From Xylogone sp. PMI_703 (taxonomy: Eukaryota; Ascomycota; Leotiomycetes): a stretch of 64,000 nucleotides of DNA. Under the pieces are notes generated by a model. That model searched no databases. It saw only the letters and a program-made list of their open reading frames with translations, and was not told the DNA's origin. The translations under genes were made by a program, and so were the position numbers. Of the stretch, positions 1 through 11,526 are shown one piece after another (the first letter of the stretch is position 1; each line of letters begins with the position of its first letter). Location: the NCBI GenBank assembly GCA_021399445.1, contig JAJTUQ010000001.1, positions 248,001-312,000 on the forward strand. The letters are read 5' to 3'.

Positions 1-581
1 GATCCTAGCATTACGCCGTGTAAACTGCAGGTAACAGTGCCACCGAGGCTATCACTTGCGTTGCGCAATTTTGCGACGAGGGCTTCCATGCGTTCGGCGA
101 CCCCCGCATCGTGTGGGCGTATCGAGTCTACCTTCTCGCGGGTTATTTCATCCGGGGTTCCAGCTCAACGCGGGTCAAACTTTCTCAACACGGGTCAAAG
201 GTGTGGCGCAACGCGACATCATTGAGGGTCAAAATTTTCAAGCTCATCTAGGGTCAAAAAATAATTAATCCGGTATGTTGAGCATATGCTGAAACCCTAT
301 AATTTATAAGGCTCTGTATCGCTGTAGGCTCTGTTTTACGAGACGTTCTAGGCCGCAAATGGTGAAACGGGTTGTTGTGCGGAGAGCAGGGATTGGATGG
401 GCCGGATTAAAGTAATTCCTGAGCAGCTTTTTGTGCGTCATCGGGTGTGTTGAAGGCAATACTTAGCCGCATAGGATCTTGAAAGCCGATATTTTGCTTA
501 CAAACGTTTCTCTCTCTGTGTGCAGCAGCACTACGCATTCACCTCAACGTTTGATATTTCTACAATCAACCAGGGGGAAAT
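1..581. other. Left-edge non-coding stretch with four GGGTCAAA motifs
   Basis: No gene is supported here. The octamer GGGTCAAA occurs four times on the plus strand, at 172-179, 192-199, 226-233 and 251-258, with no obvious conserved sequence between copies. The rest looks like the 5' leader and promoter of the NFU1 gene that starts at 582. Short open frames here have no recognisable similarity. Confidence 0.4.
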
Positions 582-1579
582 ATGGCGACGAGAAAGGTGT
601 CGAGGGTCGCAACCCCTCTTTTCGCAAAAGCCAGACCCGCGCGACCGGCGATACGGGCACAGATGCGATCCGTCCAACAAAGCTCTCGACTGCCCGCAAT
701 AGCTGCCTCGAATGCAAGCCGGCGGCCTGTGCTACACTCTTTACATCAGCCTACGACGATACTCAAGCCCGCGGCTTCGAGTGGTGGCCGCACGATCTTT
801 ATCCAGACGGAGAACACGCCCAACCCGGATGCGCTGAAGTTCCTCCCCAATCATCCAATCTTGCCACCTGGGTTGCCTACTCCCTTTATCGAATACCTCA
901 ACCCTCGTTCTACGATCTCGCCTCCGTACCCGTCGCCTTTAGCGGCACAGTTAATGAACATTGATGGTATCACGTCGGTGTTTTACGGCACGGACTTCAT
1001 CACCGTGACCAAGGCCACGGATGCCAATTGGGCGCATATCAAACCTGAAGTCTTCAGCCTGATCACGGAGGCCGTTACATCGGGAGCACAGATTGTCAAT
1101 GTCTCGGAGAGTAAGTCAGCAGAGGCAGGCGCGGAGGGCGAGGTAGTGGACAGCTTGAGCTATGATGAGAACGACAGCGAGGTTGTCGGGATGATCAAGG
1201 AGCTGCTGGAGACGCGGATCAGGCCTGCTATTCAGGAAGATGGGGGTGATATTGAGTTTCGGGGCTTCGAGGATGGGAACGTGCTTTTGAAGCTTCGTGG
1301 AGCTTGCAGGACGTGTGACTCGAGTACAGTGACGTTGAAGAATGGGATTGAGGGGATGTTGATGCATTATGTGAGTGCCAAACCATTTGACTTATGATTT
1401 TCTTTTCAGGCAAAGCTAACTCTGTCTATTAGATCGAAGAAGTTAAAGGAGTTATCCAAGTGATGGACCAAGAAGAAGAGATTGCGATGCAGGAGTTTGC
1501 TAAATTTGAAGAGAAATTGAGGCAGCAGAAGGGGCCGGATTCAACAGCTTCTGCGAGTCTTGATGCTGTTCCTGGTTAA
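582..1579 (+). CDS. NFU1: Mitochondrial NifU-like Fe-S cluster protein NFU1
   Basis: Two exons, 582-1370 and 1433-1579, encode about 311 aa. The intron 1371-1432 has a GTGAGT donor, a GCTAAC branch site and a TAG acceptor. The first 60 or so residues are rich in Arg, Ser and Ala, as in a mitochondrial presequence. They are followed by the NFU N-terminal domain (TPNPDALKF near residue 80) and the NifU C-terminal domain with the CxxC motif GACRTC (Cys about 242 and 245), which binds a bridging 4Fe-4S cluster in this family. In mitochondria NFU1 delivers 4Fe-4S clusters to lipoate synthase and complex II (family knowledge). The second exon supplies the family's conserved IEEVKGVIQV end and an acidic tail. 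The start is the first ATG in frame and precedes the presequence. Length fits fungal NFU1. Confidence 0.93.
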
Positions 1580-3180
1580 GCTCTTTGAGGCATATAAAGG
1601 AAATACATGTTTTTGGAAACTTAAAAAACAAGTTCACATCGTCATGGTTGATGGCATTGTACGATAGTTACAGAATTTATTGCGATTGATCTCCAAACTT
1701 TTACGTACCCCACTCTTGAGCAGATCCCATCAGTTTCTTATCCTGGAGAGATACAAAGTCAATGCACAGCTATGCTACTGGCCCCTGGTTAACTGACCGG
1801 AACTAATTGCTCGAATTTATCAAGATTTCATTATCCCATGCCTTGGCATTGAGTCGTCGGCTCCGTGTATATAGAGACTCCTCTCCACACGGCGCTCAGC
1901 CCTGTGGCGCTTGGAGCTACGGGATAATACTCTCAAGATTTCATAAGTGTGAGTATTCAATGATGGAAAGTGCCCAATACTATGGAGTAGAGGTCTAAGA
2001 GCAAATCTTTCCTACCACATCGGGTGTCCGTTTCTTAGGGCGTCCTATTTCTATGGCTGAAAGTCGACCCTAACCAATTAGAAGAATACTGTTAGTACAT
2101 GTTTGTCTTTTTTAAGAGAGGTTACACCTCAGACTTGTTCTGCGTTCTTCCTGAGAGAATGACCTCTATTGCCTGAGGTTGATGCAGGTGGTAGACGTTA
2201 CAGTTAGCTTGAATAATGTGCGCGAGACAGCGTTTCTCGTTGCTGACAGTAAGCAGTAAGCAGCTTACCAGTACCCTCAACTCGCCGTAAGCACTCCCGC
2301 GATGCTTGAGTTGGGGTTCTCCACATTGGCCAGTGAAACCCCTCAATACACGTGTAGTGGGAGTACCCTACTGAATCAATTCATCCTACAGCTGGGTGCA
2401 TTTCTTCGGGGATAAGTGCCTCGACAGTCTGCAAAGTACAGTAATATATCAAACCCTCCGTACCTTACGATCCCACCAATACAATTCGAGGTTAGTCATG
2501 AACCGACTATTAACCGTGCCTACGCAGCAGCAAGCCGAGGAGGCCAAGCCACATCTGCGTGCGTCTTATTGCATGTGGCGCAGACGTCGTGAAATGGATG
2601 TTGGTCGGGAAGTCTTCATCCTGCTACAACACGCACAGCTAGAATGGACAAAAGGATTACGAGGCAACTTGTGTGCATTGCATATTTGTACACGATGCCC
2701 CCTTCGATGCATTGAGAACTGCGGTCGCATGGTTGTCGTAATCCTGAAGGGCTCTGATGCGCTGCCTCGCAGCAAATGAAGCTTACTGTAACTTTAACTG
2801 GCTCCAATGACGCCAGGGCCCGTTTTTTGAGATCGGATCTGGCACTAACACCCCTAAAACTTGCTAGTCCCCCGACCTGAGCGTATGCGGGCCATGATAA
2901 AGACCTTCCACAAGTCTACTTCCAATTCCCCTCAACTCTTGCTGTCTGATTGATGATCTGTTCTGGACATCAATCAATATGTTGTTCAACTGTATTTTCA
3001 ACACATAAATCTCATAATTGACCTCATCTATACGCACCATTTCTTTGTCCCAAATCGGCCGCAAATCCCCTTTGGGTCTGGACTGGTCCCAGCCAGCCTA
3101 AATACCACAATACCTTGTTGTACCATAATTACGGCGCCAACAGTTCGCACTCCTCATTCCCATTCCAACCGACTAAAACA
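1580..3180. other. Intergenic region, no supported gene
   Basis: This 1.6 kb stretch separates NFU1 from the DUF2985 gene. Open frames near 2120-2350 and 2400-2800 on both strands lack family motifs and overlap one another. No tRNA or repeat was recognised. The last few hundred bases presumably hold the promoter and leader of the next gene. Confidence 0.4.
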
Positions 3181-4749
3181 ATGGCAACAAGACCAGATCA
3201 CATAAACAATGGCGTGGCCACCGAGCCTGGAAACTCCAGGTCCGTGGAGGCAGCGGTGCAGGATCAGCCCACAACAGAACCTTTTCCGTCACTGGAAGAC
3301 CCCCCTTCGCCCAGCTCCCCAGGAGGTGGCAATACAGGTCGAAGTCGAGCCCAGTCGAGCGCTTCGACTCTTCAAGGGCGCCTGCGCAGCGCCTCCAAGA
3401 AATTCGAAGAGTCCAGCATACCCACTGGAATGTGGGTTGCCACCGGCCAGATTGTATCTACGGCTCCGACCATATTGGATATTAGAAGCGGAGCATACAG
3501 TACCGAGGGCTGGTCCGGTGAAGGACAGCTGAAAGAGAGAACTCGACGCGCGAGTATCACTGCTCGTGGCGATATTGCTAGAAAATCTGCGGCAAGACAG
3601 AGTTTAAGACGACAGACTTGGGCATTGGACGAGCAGCGTGGAGCTCTCCCGGAGGCCCCTGGTGAGGCGGAACAACAGTCTCCTGGTGCCCCAATCTCAC
3701 CTATGGCAGACAGACACCGCGAAAATGCCAATGTTGGCAAGGCTCCTGAGGACAATGAGGACAAGAAGAGGGACGCATCTGGCTTGGAGGAGGTCAAGCG
3801 TAGCAGCAGCAGTGAAACCAATCTCGATGCCGTAACATCGAAACCCTCACAATACAGAACGACGCCTTTCGATAATGGATACCAGTTCCCACCAAAGCAT
3901 ACATGGAAGCAGTCTACCGCTATCTTCTTGAAGGCTTTCTGGAAGTTCTTCACTACCCCGCTCGGTTTCGTGGTCACTATCTACGGATTGAATGTTGTCG
4001 CCTGGGGAGGAATGCTATTCTTATTGCTATGTAACGCGGCACCTGCAATGTGTCATCCGACCTGTAACGATATCAATTCACCAAGACGAATATGGATTGA
4101 AATCGATTCACAAATCCTCAACGCCCTGTTCTGCGTAACGGGTTTTGGCACAATACCATGGCGATTTCGCGATCTTTATTACCTGCTTCAATATAGAATA
4201 CAGAAGAAAGAGCTTGGCCTCAGACGCCTGGCCGGTATCAACAGAGGTTGGTTCAGACTCCAAGGCTCTCAAGAGTTACCGGCCAAGCTTGGCCCAGCCA
4301 ACATCGAGAACGAGGTATCGAACGTTCCTGAGCACGTTATTCCCTTCCCACCGTCAAAAATACCGGATGCCCCATTGACAGGATTTCGTGCATCTCCAAC
4401 AGCGCTATGGAAACTTGACTTCGTCATCTGGGCTATGGTCTGGAACACATTTCTCCAGGCCGTGTTATGTGGTTTCATGTGGCATTTCAATCGCCATACC
4501 CGTCCCTCCTGGAGCACCGGTCTCTTCGTCGCTCTTGCCTGTGTGGTGGCTGGTCTTGGAGGGATCATGAGCTTTGTCGAGGGAAAGAGGGTCAAAGGGA
4601 TCGAAGGTGTCCCGGTCAGTGATGAAGACAGGGCGAGGTTAGAACGAGACATGGAGCTAGGCATTGTTCACTACAATAATATTAAGGACGAAGCGCCGAA
4701 AGAGAAGAAGAATAAAAAGGCAAAGAAGGATAATGGGTCTTTCACGTGA
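3181..4749 (+). CDS. DUF2985 family fungal membrane protein
   Basis: A single exon encodes about 522 aa. The frame stays open upstream to a TTG at 3115, but the first true ATG is 3181, in a good context (ACAATGGC). The N-terminal half is hydrophilic and low in complexity, rich in Ser, Pro and charged residues. The C-terminal half matches my recollection of the fungal DUF2985 family: a first membrane segment with YGLNVVAWGGMLFLLL, a Cys-containing loop (AMCHPTC), the motif DSQILNALFCVTGFG, then WRFRDLYYLLQ. Two further hydrophobic segments follow (about 415-475). The C-terminus is Lys-rich. Two to four membrane passes are likely; the cellular role of the family is unknown to me. Confidence 0.85.
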   Translation: MATRPDHINNGVATEPGNSRSVEAAVQDQPTTEPFPSLEDPPSPSSPGGGNTGRSRAQSSASTLQGRLRSASKKFEESSIPTGMWVATGQIVSTAPTILDIRSGAYSTEGWSGEGQLKERTRRASITARGDIARKSAARQSLRRQTWALDEQRGALPEAPGEAEQQSPGAPISPMADRHRENANVGKAPEDNEDKKRDASGLEEVKRSSSSETNLDAVTSKPSQYRTTPFDNGYQFPPKHTWKQSTAIFLKAFWKFFTTPLGFVVTIYGLNVVAWGGMLFLLLCNAAPAMCHPTCNDINSPRRIWIEIDSQILNALFCVTGFGTIPWRFRDLYYLLQYRIQKKELGLRRLAGINRGWFRLQGSQELPAKLGPANIENEVSNVPEHVIPFPPSKIPDAPLTGFRASPTALWKLDFVIWAMVWNTFLQAVLCGFMWHFNRHTRPSWSTGLFVALACVVAGLGGIMSFVEGKRVKGIEGVPVSDEDRARLERDMELGIVHYNNIKDEAPKEKKNKKAKKDNGSFT

Positions 4750-6003
4750 GATCAATAGATGAATGGATGTAACGACGGTGAAAAGCAAGTAACCGGAAAT
4801 GGCGTTTGAAGGCTTTTTGGGGGACAATCTGAGTCTACCTTTTCATGATCAAAGAAATTTTGTTTAAGCGTGGCGTGGGATAGGATTCTGATAATGTGAC
4901 TGCTATTTTCGACTATTATGCCTCTTATGCTTAGTCTCTAAGATGCCCCGCTCCCATGAACAAAGAACTCAGATAATCTATTTCAGGTCATTTGGATCTT
5001 CCTCGAGGTCCAGTCATACACCCTCCTGCAAGATCTCGCTCGAGATTAGCATGATTAACCAACTTCAGACTCCTTTATAAGCTCAGATTCCCGCGAGCAA
5101 AAGCCATAATCTCATCTCCACCCAGCTTGCTAACCCGTAAAGCTCGATTATGCAAAGCAGATAAGGCCCTCTACTACAATTGGTATAAATCATCGTCCAA
5201 CCAGCTCCATCCCAGAACCATATCCCCTAGCTCTGTACTCTTATAATGACGGATGTCGCATATCCTTCGCATAAAAGGGAAAGCTAGCCACAGAAACGTG
5301 GAGGTCGGCGGGGTATGGGAATGGCGAAGTCACACATAGTGAGCCAGCCTGGAAGAGTAGAAATTAATATACAGTATGCTACTAGGTTGCGTAGATTAAC
5401 CTACATGATGAATATAGACGCTCCTAAACCCAGTACTTGTGATGATGATGATGATAGTTATTTACGTCCAGCGGGGTCAGGTGAAACCTGCTCCCTGGGC
5501 CCAGTACTGGTGCACTGTTCGAGGATGTTTTTGGCTACGCCTGTGGCTTCTTCTGGGATCGCATCCTCAACAATTTCGATCTCGCGGTCAAAGGCTGCTG
5601 TGAGTTGTTGGTTGCCGGTGCGAGCTGTCTCAGCACATTTACCAGGTTACTACTCGCATAAGGTACCTCGGTACAAGGCGCGAGCTACTTAGCCTGATGC
5701 ACGAGGCTGTCAGGCTAAGCTCATAGCGGTCTGTGCGAGGTCAGCTAACTCGGCAACCAGTCGAGACGCTATTCCTGAACAAGTCCCAGTGTCTTGTGAC
5801 GACAAAGCCTCCTGCTTCCTGCTTATCACTCAACCATACTCCGTATCCAAGTGTCTTTCACAGCACTTGGTAGATTCTTTCATCGTATTTAAACTGTTGC
5901 TTCCGTCATTAGGTTGATGAGAGGCTTATCTTGAACTTAGAGAAGTCATCGACATATTATTACACACTCTCGACGGCTAGCCCGGGCGGCATCAGCCTTC
6001 ACC
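4750..6003. other. Intergenic region with a possible minus-strand exon remnant
   Basis: No complete gene was found. A GAT microsatellite lies at about 5440-5456. The minus strand between 5458 and 5646 holds an exon-like open stretch described separately. The right end is the leader of the SLC35F6-like gene. Confidence 0.4.
5458..5646 (-). pseudogene. Possible terminal-exon remnant, unknown family
   Basis: The minus strand reads as about 60 acidic, helix-like codons, including the segments ETARTGNQQLTAAFD and EEATGVAKNILEQC, and closes with TAA at 5458-5460. The frame meets TAG and TAA codons just upstream and has no ATG, so it could be the last exon of a lost gene or a chance open frame. The codon composition looks protein-like rather than random. 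I do not recognise the family. No upstream exon with a matching donor was found. Confidence 0.3.
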
Positions 6004-7411
6004 ATGGCGACTAACGCGCTCATCCCATTCCTGGTTGCCATGATGCTGTTAACTGGTGTATGCAATACTTTGCTCACCAAATATCAGGTAGGTCATGATT
6101 TGTTATGGGTCCACCCCCTATTTATTTCTAAACTCACAAAATACTAGGACAACCAATGCGTCCGAGACTGCGATAACCCGGATCCCCGAGAGCGGAAGAT
6201 GTTCGAACAGCCAGTGATACAGACCGCGCAGATGTTTATTGGTGAGATGGGAAGCTGGCTGGTTATTGGTATCTTTGCGCTTTACAGACGGTATGCCAGT
6301 CGTAATGCCGTCAACCAGACCGACGGCTACCAGCCGGTGCGCACAACTGATGACGAGGTTCCTGCGAATGATGCAGACAGCATTCACTCCACCACTCCCA
6401 TCATCAACCCAGCGGCCAAGGTCCTAGTTTCAAATGAAATAGATAGAATACCACTAGTTGGGTGGAGAGTTCTGCTTCTCGCGCTTCCGGCTCTGTGCGA
6501 CATCTGCGGGACTACGCTTATGAACGTCGGTCTTCTGTTCGTCGTGCCATCCATCTATCAGATGACTCGAGGCGCTTTGATTCTGTTTGTTGGTCTCTTC
6601 AGTGTGATATTCCTCAAGAGAAAGCTTTACCTCTTCCAGTGGTTTGCGCTGGTCACTGCATTCCTCGGTGTTGGTATCGTCGGTCTTGCCGGAGCTATTT
6701 ACAAGGATAACAAGGCGGCTCCAGCGGCGCTTATGCTCAGAGAAGCGGCAAACATCGTCATAGAGACTGCTTCCACACCCGCTGCAGTCCGAACTATTAT
6801 CGGTGTTCTTCTGATTGCTGGGGCGCAGATCTTTACCGCGACGCAGTTCGTCCTCGAGGAGTTCATTTTGGAGAAGTATGCGTTGGAGCCAATCAAGGTT
6901 GTTGGATGGGAAGGATTGTTTGGATTTTCCATGACCGTTATCGGGATGGTGGTCTTGCATCTTGCTATTGGTAGAACTGATGCCGGGAGATACGGATATT
7001 TTGATCTAGTCGAGGGTTGGAGGGAAATTACCCAGTACCGGGCGATCGGAATTTCCAGCTTGCTCATCATGATCAGTATTGGGTAAGTAACTTCTTTTGA
7101 TTTCACGTAATTTTATTCAAATGATGGGAGCTAAACAATGACTTAGTGGTTTCAACTTCTTCGGCCTTTCTGTTACCCGTAGCGTCAGCGCTACATCAAG
7201 GTCGACAATCGATACATGCCGAACCCTCTTTGTCTGGATGGTCTCACTGTTCCTGGGCTGGGAGACTTTCAAATGGCTACAAGTATTGGGATTTGCACTG
7301 TTGGTGTACGGCACTTCCTTGTTCAACCAGTTGATCCGACCTCCGTTGAACAGCTGCATGGTTGAAGAGGTAGAGGAGTTGTTACCAGAGGAACCGATTG
7401 AGCATGTTTAA
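6004..7411 (+). CDS. SLC35F6-like drug/metabolite-type transporter
   Basis: Three exons, 6004-6087, 6148-7082 and 7147-7411, encode about 427 aa. Donors are GTAGGT and GTAAGT; acceptors are CTAG and TTAG. The protein has about ten hydrophobic segments, beginning with an N-terminal helix (LIPFLVAMMLLTGVCNTLLTKYQ region) and including PALCDICGTTLMNVGLLF and YQMTRGALILFVGLFSV, hallmarks of the SLC35F6/C2orf18 branch of the DMT superfamily. A hydrophilic loop lies at about residues 75-120. The third exon gives GFNFFGLSVTRSVSATSRSTID, the conserved last transmembrane region, and an acidic tail. Human SLC35F6 sits in lysosome and mitochondria; the substrate of the fungal proteins is not settled. 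The start is the first ATG and places the membrane helix at the N-terminus. Confidence 0.88.
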
Positions 7412-7963
7412 GGACAACGGTTAAGATGATACAGGATAGCTGTTCTAGATTTACGGACATCATATGGTGTTATGGAGTTGTGGCCTCAAGATTAATAAAC
7501 TAAATGCTGTGTTATGATCTAGATAAGATAATTCTATATGCGAGTTTCGTTGAAATGTCTAGGTTTCTGTAGCACGTATTGCTTTTGTTCCTGCAGTAAA
7601 TTATTAAAGTACAGAAGGTCCTGCAGGAGGGTGGATACAATACTACCATCTCACGCTGGCCACATTAAACAGAAGCCTATGCAAAGGCCCGTTTCGTAAT
7701 GGAGGCAAGGTCCACAGTGCAGTTTCAGACGTGCACAGCCTAGGTGAGGACAGCGATTCTAAAAGAGATATTGTCAACTGGACAGCGCTGAGGATACAGT
7801 CAATAGTGTTAAGACTGACATTGACGTATGTTCGTCAGGGGGTATATGGCCAAGACAAAACACGATACGCAAATATCAGAAAAGCGGAAAGCCCCCCAAA
7901 CCCACACGACATCTAAATATATACACTCATACGTATCTCCGTGTCCTCGCCCATCTTTATGCC
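7412..7963. other. Convergent intergenic region, no gene seen
   Basis: This is the 3' flank shared by the plus-strand transporter and the minus-strand carboxylesterase. It is AT-rich with AATAAA-like strings near 7490 (TTAATAAACTAAA) that could serve as polyadenylation signals. No coding potential is recognised. Confidence 0.4.
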
Positions 7964-9717
7964 TCAATTATCCTTCATGTCCTGAAACTTAAACACCGCT
8001 CCCAGGAGTCTTTCTCCCGCCCTATTAAAATCCCTCTCCAGCTCTATATCACCCTTTATCATGTTCCATATCTCATCATCAGCCCCTGTATTGCTCATAC
8101 CTGACTCCTTTCCGTTCCAAATCCATTTCCGTCTTCGTACGTTGTATGGTTCCCAAGGATCCGCACCGTTGAAGAAATTAATATATACCTCGCTCATCCT
8201 TTGCGCCGTCTGCGCAAGTGAATCGAAGTTTCGACATGAGGGCTGATTGAACATCATGGGGACTCCCATCGAATGCCAGGTGAAGCCGTGGAGGGGGCCT
8301 GGATACGGATCAGGAACCCTGATCTCGTACATCCATACTCTCTTCCTTTGTTTAACGCTGGCATCTGCGAGGCCGATGATAGGTCTTGCAAACATGGCGC
8401 TGGTACCATAAGCAACAATAGCATGTGCAGGAGTCAGGGCATTCTTGAATGGAGGAGAGGATGAAATAGCGTCGACGAGCTTCCGTGAGGCATCTAGGTT
8501 CTTGATAATCTCAAAAAGTCCCTCAGCGGTTAAGTTTGCTAGAGCAGGGAGGAAAAAGAGCGCAGCCTCATCCTTTGTATGACCTGAGATAACTCTTGCA
8601 CACCACGAGGGAAGGTCGGCCCAGTATTCGGGACTATACATCGGTACTGCATTGGTCTGGCGGAACCAGTTTGGATCAATAGTAGGAGTTGCCGCAGCCG
8701 AGACATCAATGTGATGTACTAGTCTACCGATTGGTATACTACGAAGAGAGGCCAGCTTTTGTTCTGCTGATGCTGTAGCTGGTATGCCTACAGAAGCCAC
8801 TAGCTTATCAAAGACAACTTGTGCTTTCTCAAGGGACTGGAGTGCTGGGTATGGAGAAGATTGGATAATGGCCTGGTTGAAGAGCGGTGTCTTGCCCTGC
8901 AGGTGAAACCAGATTGACAGAGCGCCTGCAGATTCACCAGAGACAGTGAGGAGAGTCTTGTTACCATGGAAGTGATGTATATATGAATGAATCCATTTGA
9001 GCGCTAGTTTTTGGTCATGGAGGCCTTGGTTGAGGATTGGGACTTCGCCGTTAGCCTCTGCTTCGGCAATAAGCTCGCGAGAAGAGAGGAACCCAAGAGA
9101 GTTGACTCGATAGTTTATCGTGACGATGATGATCGGTTCGCCAAGTTCCATAGATCGTTTGACTAGGTGGTTGCCATCTGGTTGGTAAGAGGTTTGATGT
9201 TAGACTTTGCCACTCTCCTTGTCGTCTCTGGAGAGGTATACTTACCAAATTCCGTTGTATTATCCCCTGCATTAAAGGCACCGCCGTGGATGTAGGCAAA
9301 AACTGGAAGTCTCTCGCCTTTCTTGTCAAAGATAGCCTCTGGTGGTCCATAGATGTTAACGTGTAGACAGTCTAACTCGCTCTGCCGTTGATCCATCGAC
9401 TGTTTCTCAAACATGTTGTGCATGATGATGTGGATGTTGTCTGGAGGTTGAGGGCATTTTGGCCCATATTGAGATGCATCAAGGTCCCCTTTTAGTTCTG
9501 TTAAACTCAACGGAGTGGCCGTCTTGAATCTTGCTGGGATTCTAGCAAAAGGTATGTTAAGGAAGTTTGCAACGCCTTGAACCGAGATGAAGCCGTGAAG
9601 ACGAAGATCTCGGATAGTAAGTGTTCGTTCTTCTGCTATATTATTGAGACGGATATTATTCTCCGTAATCGTTCGCCATGCAGCTGGAGCCAATGGCTTG
9701 GGCGTCGAATTAGACAT
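7964..9717 (-). CDS. Type-B carboxylesterase
   Basis: Two exons, 9717-9246 and 9177-7964, encode about 561 aa. The 68-bp intron has a GTAAGT donor and a CAG acceptor. The fold is that of the alpha/beta-hydrolase carboxylesterase type-B family. Visible motifs are FGPKCPQP-like YGPKCPQPP with an early Cys, the oxyanion-hole segment YIHGGAFNAGD, the nucleophile elbow SGESAG (Ser about 240), an acidic residue region near SGHTKDEAALFF, and the catalytic His in LHGFTWHSMGVP. There is no clear signal peptide, so the enzyme is probably intracellular. The substrate cannot be predicted. The frame opens four codons earlier with a non-ATG codon; the ATG at 9717 is preferred. A second, different carboxylesterase lies at 12806-14629. 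Confidence 0.92.
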
Positions 9718-9772
9718 CGTATAACACAAAAGAACAACTCCTCTAAAGAAAAGCTACAACAAATGTGCAAAC

Positions 9773-9985
9773 TCAGAAGAGAACCTCATAAACTCCAGAT
9801 AAATTGATTAAAGTATCATTGTCCTTCTCCCAGTCAGAACCCACTTTCCAAGCCGACGCATTCATCTTAGGCCCTACTTCGTACACGATATAGACAAGAC
9901 GTCTCAACGAACGAGTAACATCCAGACAAATCATCTCACGTTTCCCGTCTTCAGGCCCACTGCCGACGAGCCGCACATGATACAT
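9773..9985 (-). CDS. Small hypothetical ORF, 70 aa
   Basis: An ATG-initiated frame (ATG at 9985-9983, stop TGA at 9773) encodes 70 aa with balanced composition, including REMICLDVTRSLRRLVYIVYE. It lies just upstream of the divergently unrelated carboxylesterase start and would be transcribed in the same direction, so it might also be part of that gene's 5' leader. I recognise no family. It could be spurious; the residue composition is the only support. Confidence 0.25.
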   Translation of the reverse strand: MYHVRLVGSGPEDGKREMICLDVTRSLRRLVYIVYEVGPKMNASAWKVGSDWEKDNDTLINLSGVYEVLF

Positions 9986-10473
9986 AGCTCAAGTCGCCTC
10001 CCTGTTATTCTAACTAAAGAGTAGCTTTGAGTGGCAGTAGGTAGGAGGGTCTCAAGTGTCAGTGGTGCCTCTTAGTGGAGGCCTAACCGTCCAAGCCGCC
10101 CCGGCGATGCGGACATATATTGCAACGACAACCCCCCTAGAACGATTGACGTGTACGACTGTGCAGGAGCAGGACCAACGTTTCTCCATGATAATAGGAA
10201 CGGGAATAAGATAATGTAATGGTTATGCCCATCACTGGAGCCTCGATGCTGGATAACAGTGGTCCAGAGTTGCTGAAAGAGGGAAAGCGTAGAATGTGAA
10301 TGCGGAAAGTCGGCGGCGGAACGTAAAGGATGCGATGGACGCTTTCGGCAGTCTCATTCTTCGTCCTTGTAGATTAACTTTGGCATCCCGAATTAGGGCT
10401 TACAGCGCCGTGCGCCACCACCACATATTTGAGCTCTCTCTGTAAATATTTCATGACTTCGCACAGAATTGAT

Positions 10474-10654
10474 TCAATTACCCATACCGTAGCTGTGGAG
10501 TGTGACAGTTGTTATAGAGGTTGTGTAGCCGGTGCAGGTTGTGTAGGCTGTGGTTGTTGTCGTAGAGAGAACATAAGTAGTTGTTGAATAAAGTTCATCT
10601 CTGATCGTGAAGTTAGTCTTAGTGGTCGCTAGTTGAGCGAAGACGAATCTGATT
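10474..10654 (-). pseudogene. Thr-rich secreted-protein C-terminal remnant
   Basis: The minus strand reads for about 60 codons as a Thr/Ser/Tyr-rich stretch (for example STTTTTAYTTCTGYTT) and ends in TGA at 10474-10476. Such threonine-rich runs are common in linkers of fungal secreted or wall proteins. No ATG or upstream exon is present and a stop lies shortly upstream, so this appears to be a remnant. Low-complexity DNA could also give this appearance by chance, because the underlying sequence is an imperfect ACA/ACC repeat. Confidence 0.3.
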
Positions 10655-11526
10655 AGTTTATTCTAGCTCTGTCTGTGTCATTCACACAGGAACGTAGTAA
10701 CTAATCATACACAACGTACGCCCAATATTTAGGAGTATTGTGTGTATGGATTAAGGTACAAAAGAATATAACTACAGAATACTACCATGCCCTGCCGCCT
10801 ACGCCCCGGAAAGTTGGAGAGGATTATAGAAGAGGTCAGAAAGAGCAGTCTGCATTAATAGGCCTGACTGTTATAACTGTATCTACCTTTTGCAAGACTC
10901 GCAGGACTATAGACTTATTATCGGGGTTAACTGATAAATAAAAGATGAAATAAACAGCTGATAAGAGAAAAAGTTAAACTCTGAAAGACTTGTTCGTATA
11001 TACTTGAGATGTCAGAATATTACTAAAATTAGTATCGATATTTTTTTTTACATATTAACATATTTAAGAATCTATTTAAGTACATATACAAGGGATCTCG
11101 CAATAAACAGCTGCTCTGGAATTGCCCTAATTAATGATATAATTTATTTCTTGGAGCAAATATTCGAGTTCCAAACTTCCCTTTAGTACTTTCTCATCCA
11201 GGTTTCTCAAGATACGTACTGATTAGTGCATGGCATCAGACCAGCCCTGGGTAACAGTGTCCCTTAGAGGAGTGGGTCCGCTGTTCAGTGACTCCTTCCA
11301 GAAGGGCAAGCGTACGGTAAGCCTCGGCCTCGGCTCTGTAACGTCTGGGCGAACAGCCACTGGGGAGTGTCCTTCACTCATTAATTACCACTAGACAGCG
11401 GGTTCAAGAGGATCTTCCGCTTATTGAAGAGTCTATTGTCAATTTGTCTGATAGATTTGCGCTCCTGCAATTTCATCGTAGCTTTGCACAATTGCTAGTA
11501 TTGCATTGGCTACACACCGCGTCGCC

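Larger units (their letters stand above)
9718..11526. other. Intergenic region with two small coding-like stretches
   Basis: This is a 1.8 kb gap. It contains a 70-codon open frame at 9773-9985 (minus) and a Thr-rich coding-like relic at 10474-10654 (minus), each listed separately. From 10,900 to 11,200 the DNA becomes strongly AT-rich. Nothing else is recognised. Confidence 0.4.

Noticed and set aside
479..964. 161-codon plus-strand frame overlapping NFU1
   Set aside because: It is a frame shadow of the NFU1 first exon, which carries the family motifs.
3372..3977. 201-codon minus-strand frame opposite the DUF2985 gene
   Set aside because: It lies wholly opposite a well-supported gene and has no family motif.
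11506..11526. Seven-codon upstream extension of the AhpD-like gene
   Set aside because: It starts with TTG; the first ATG (11527) is in a good context.
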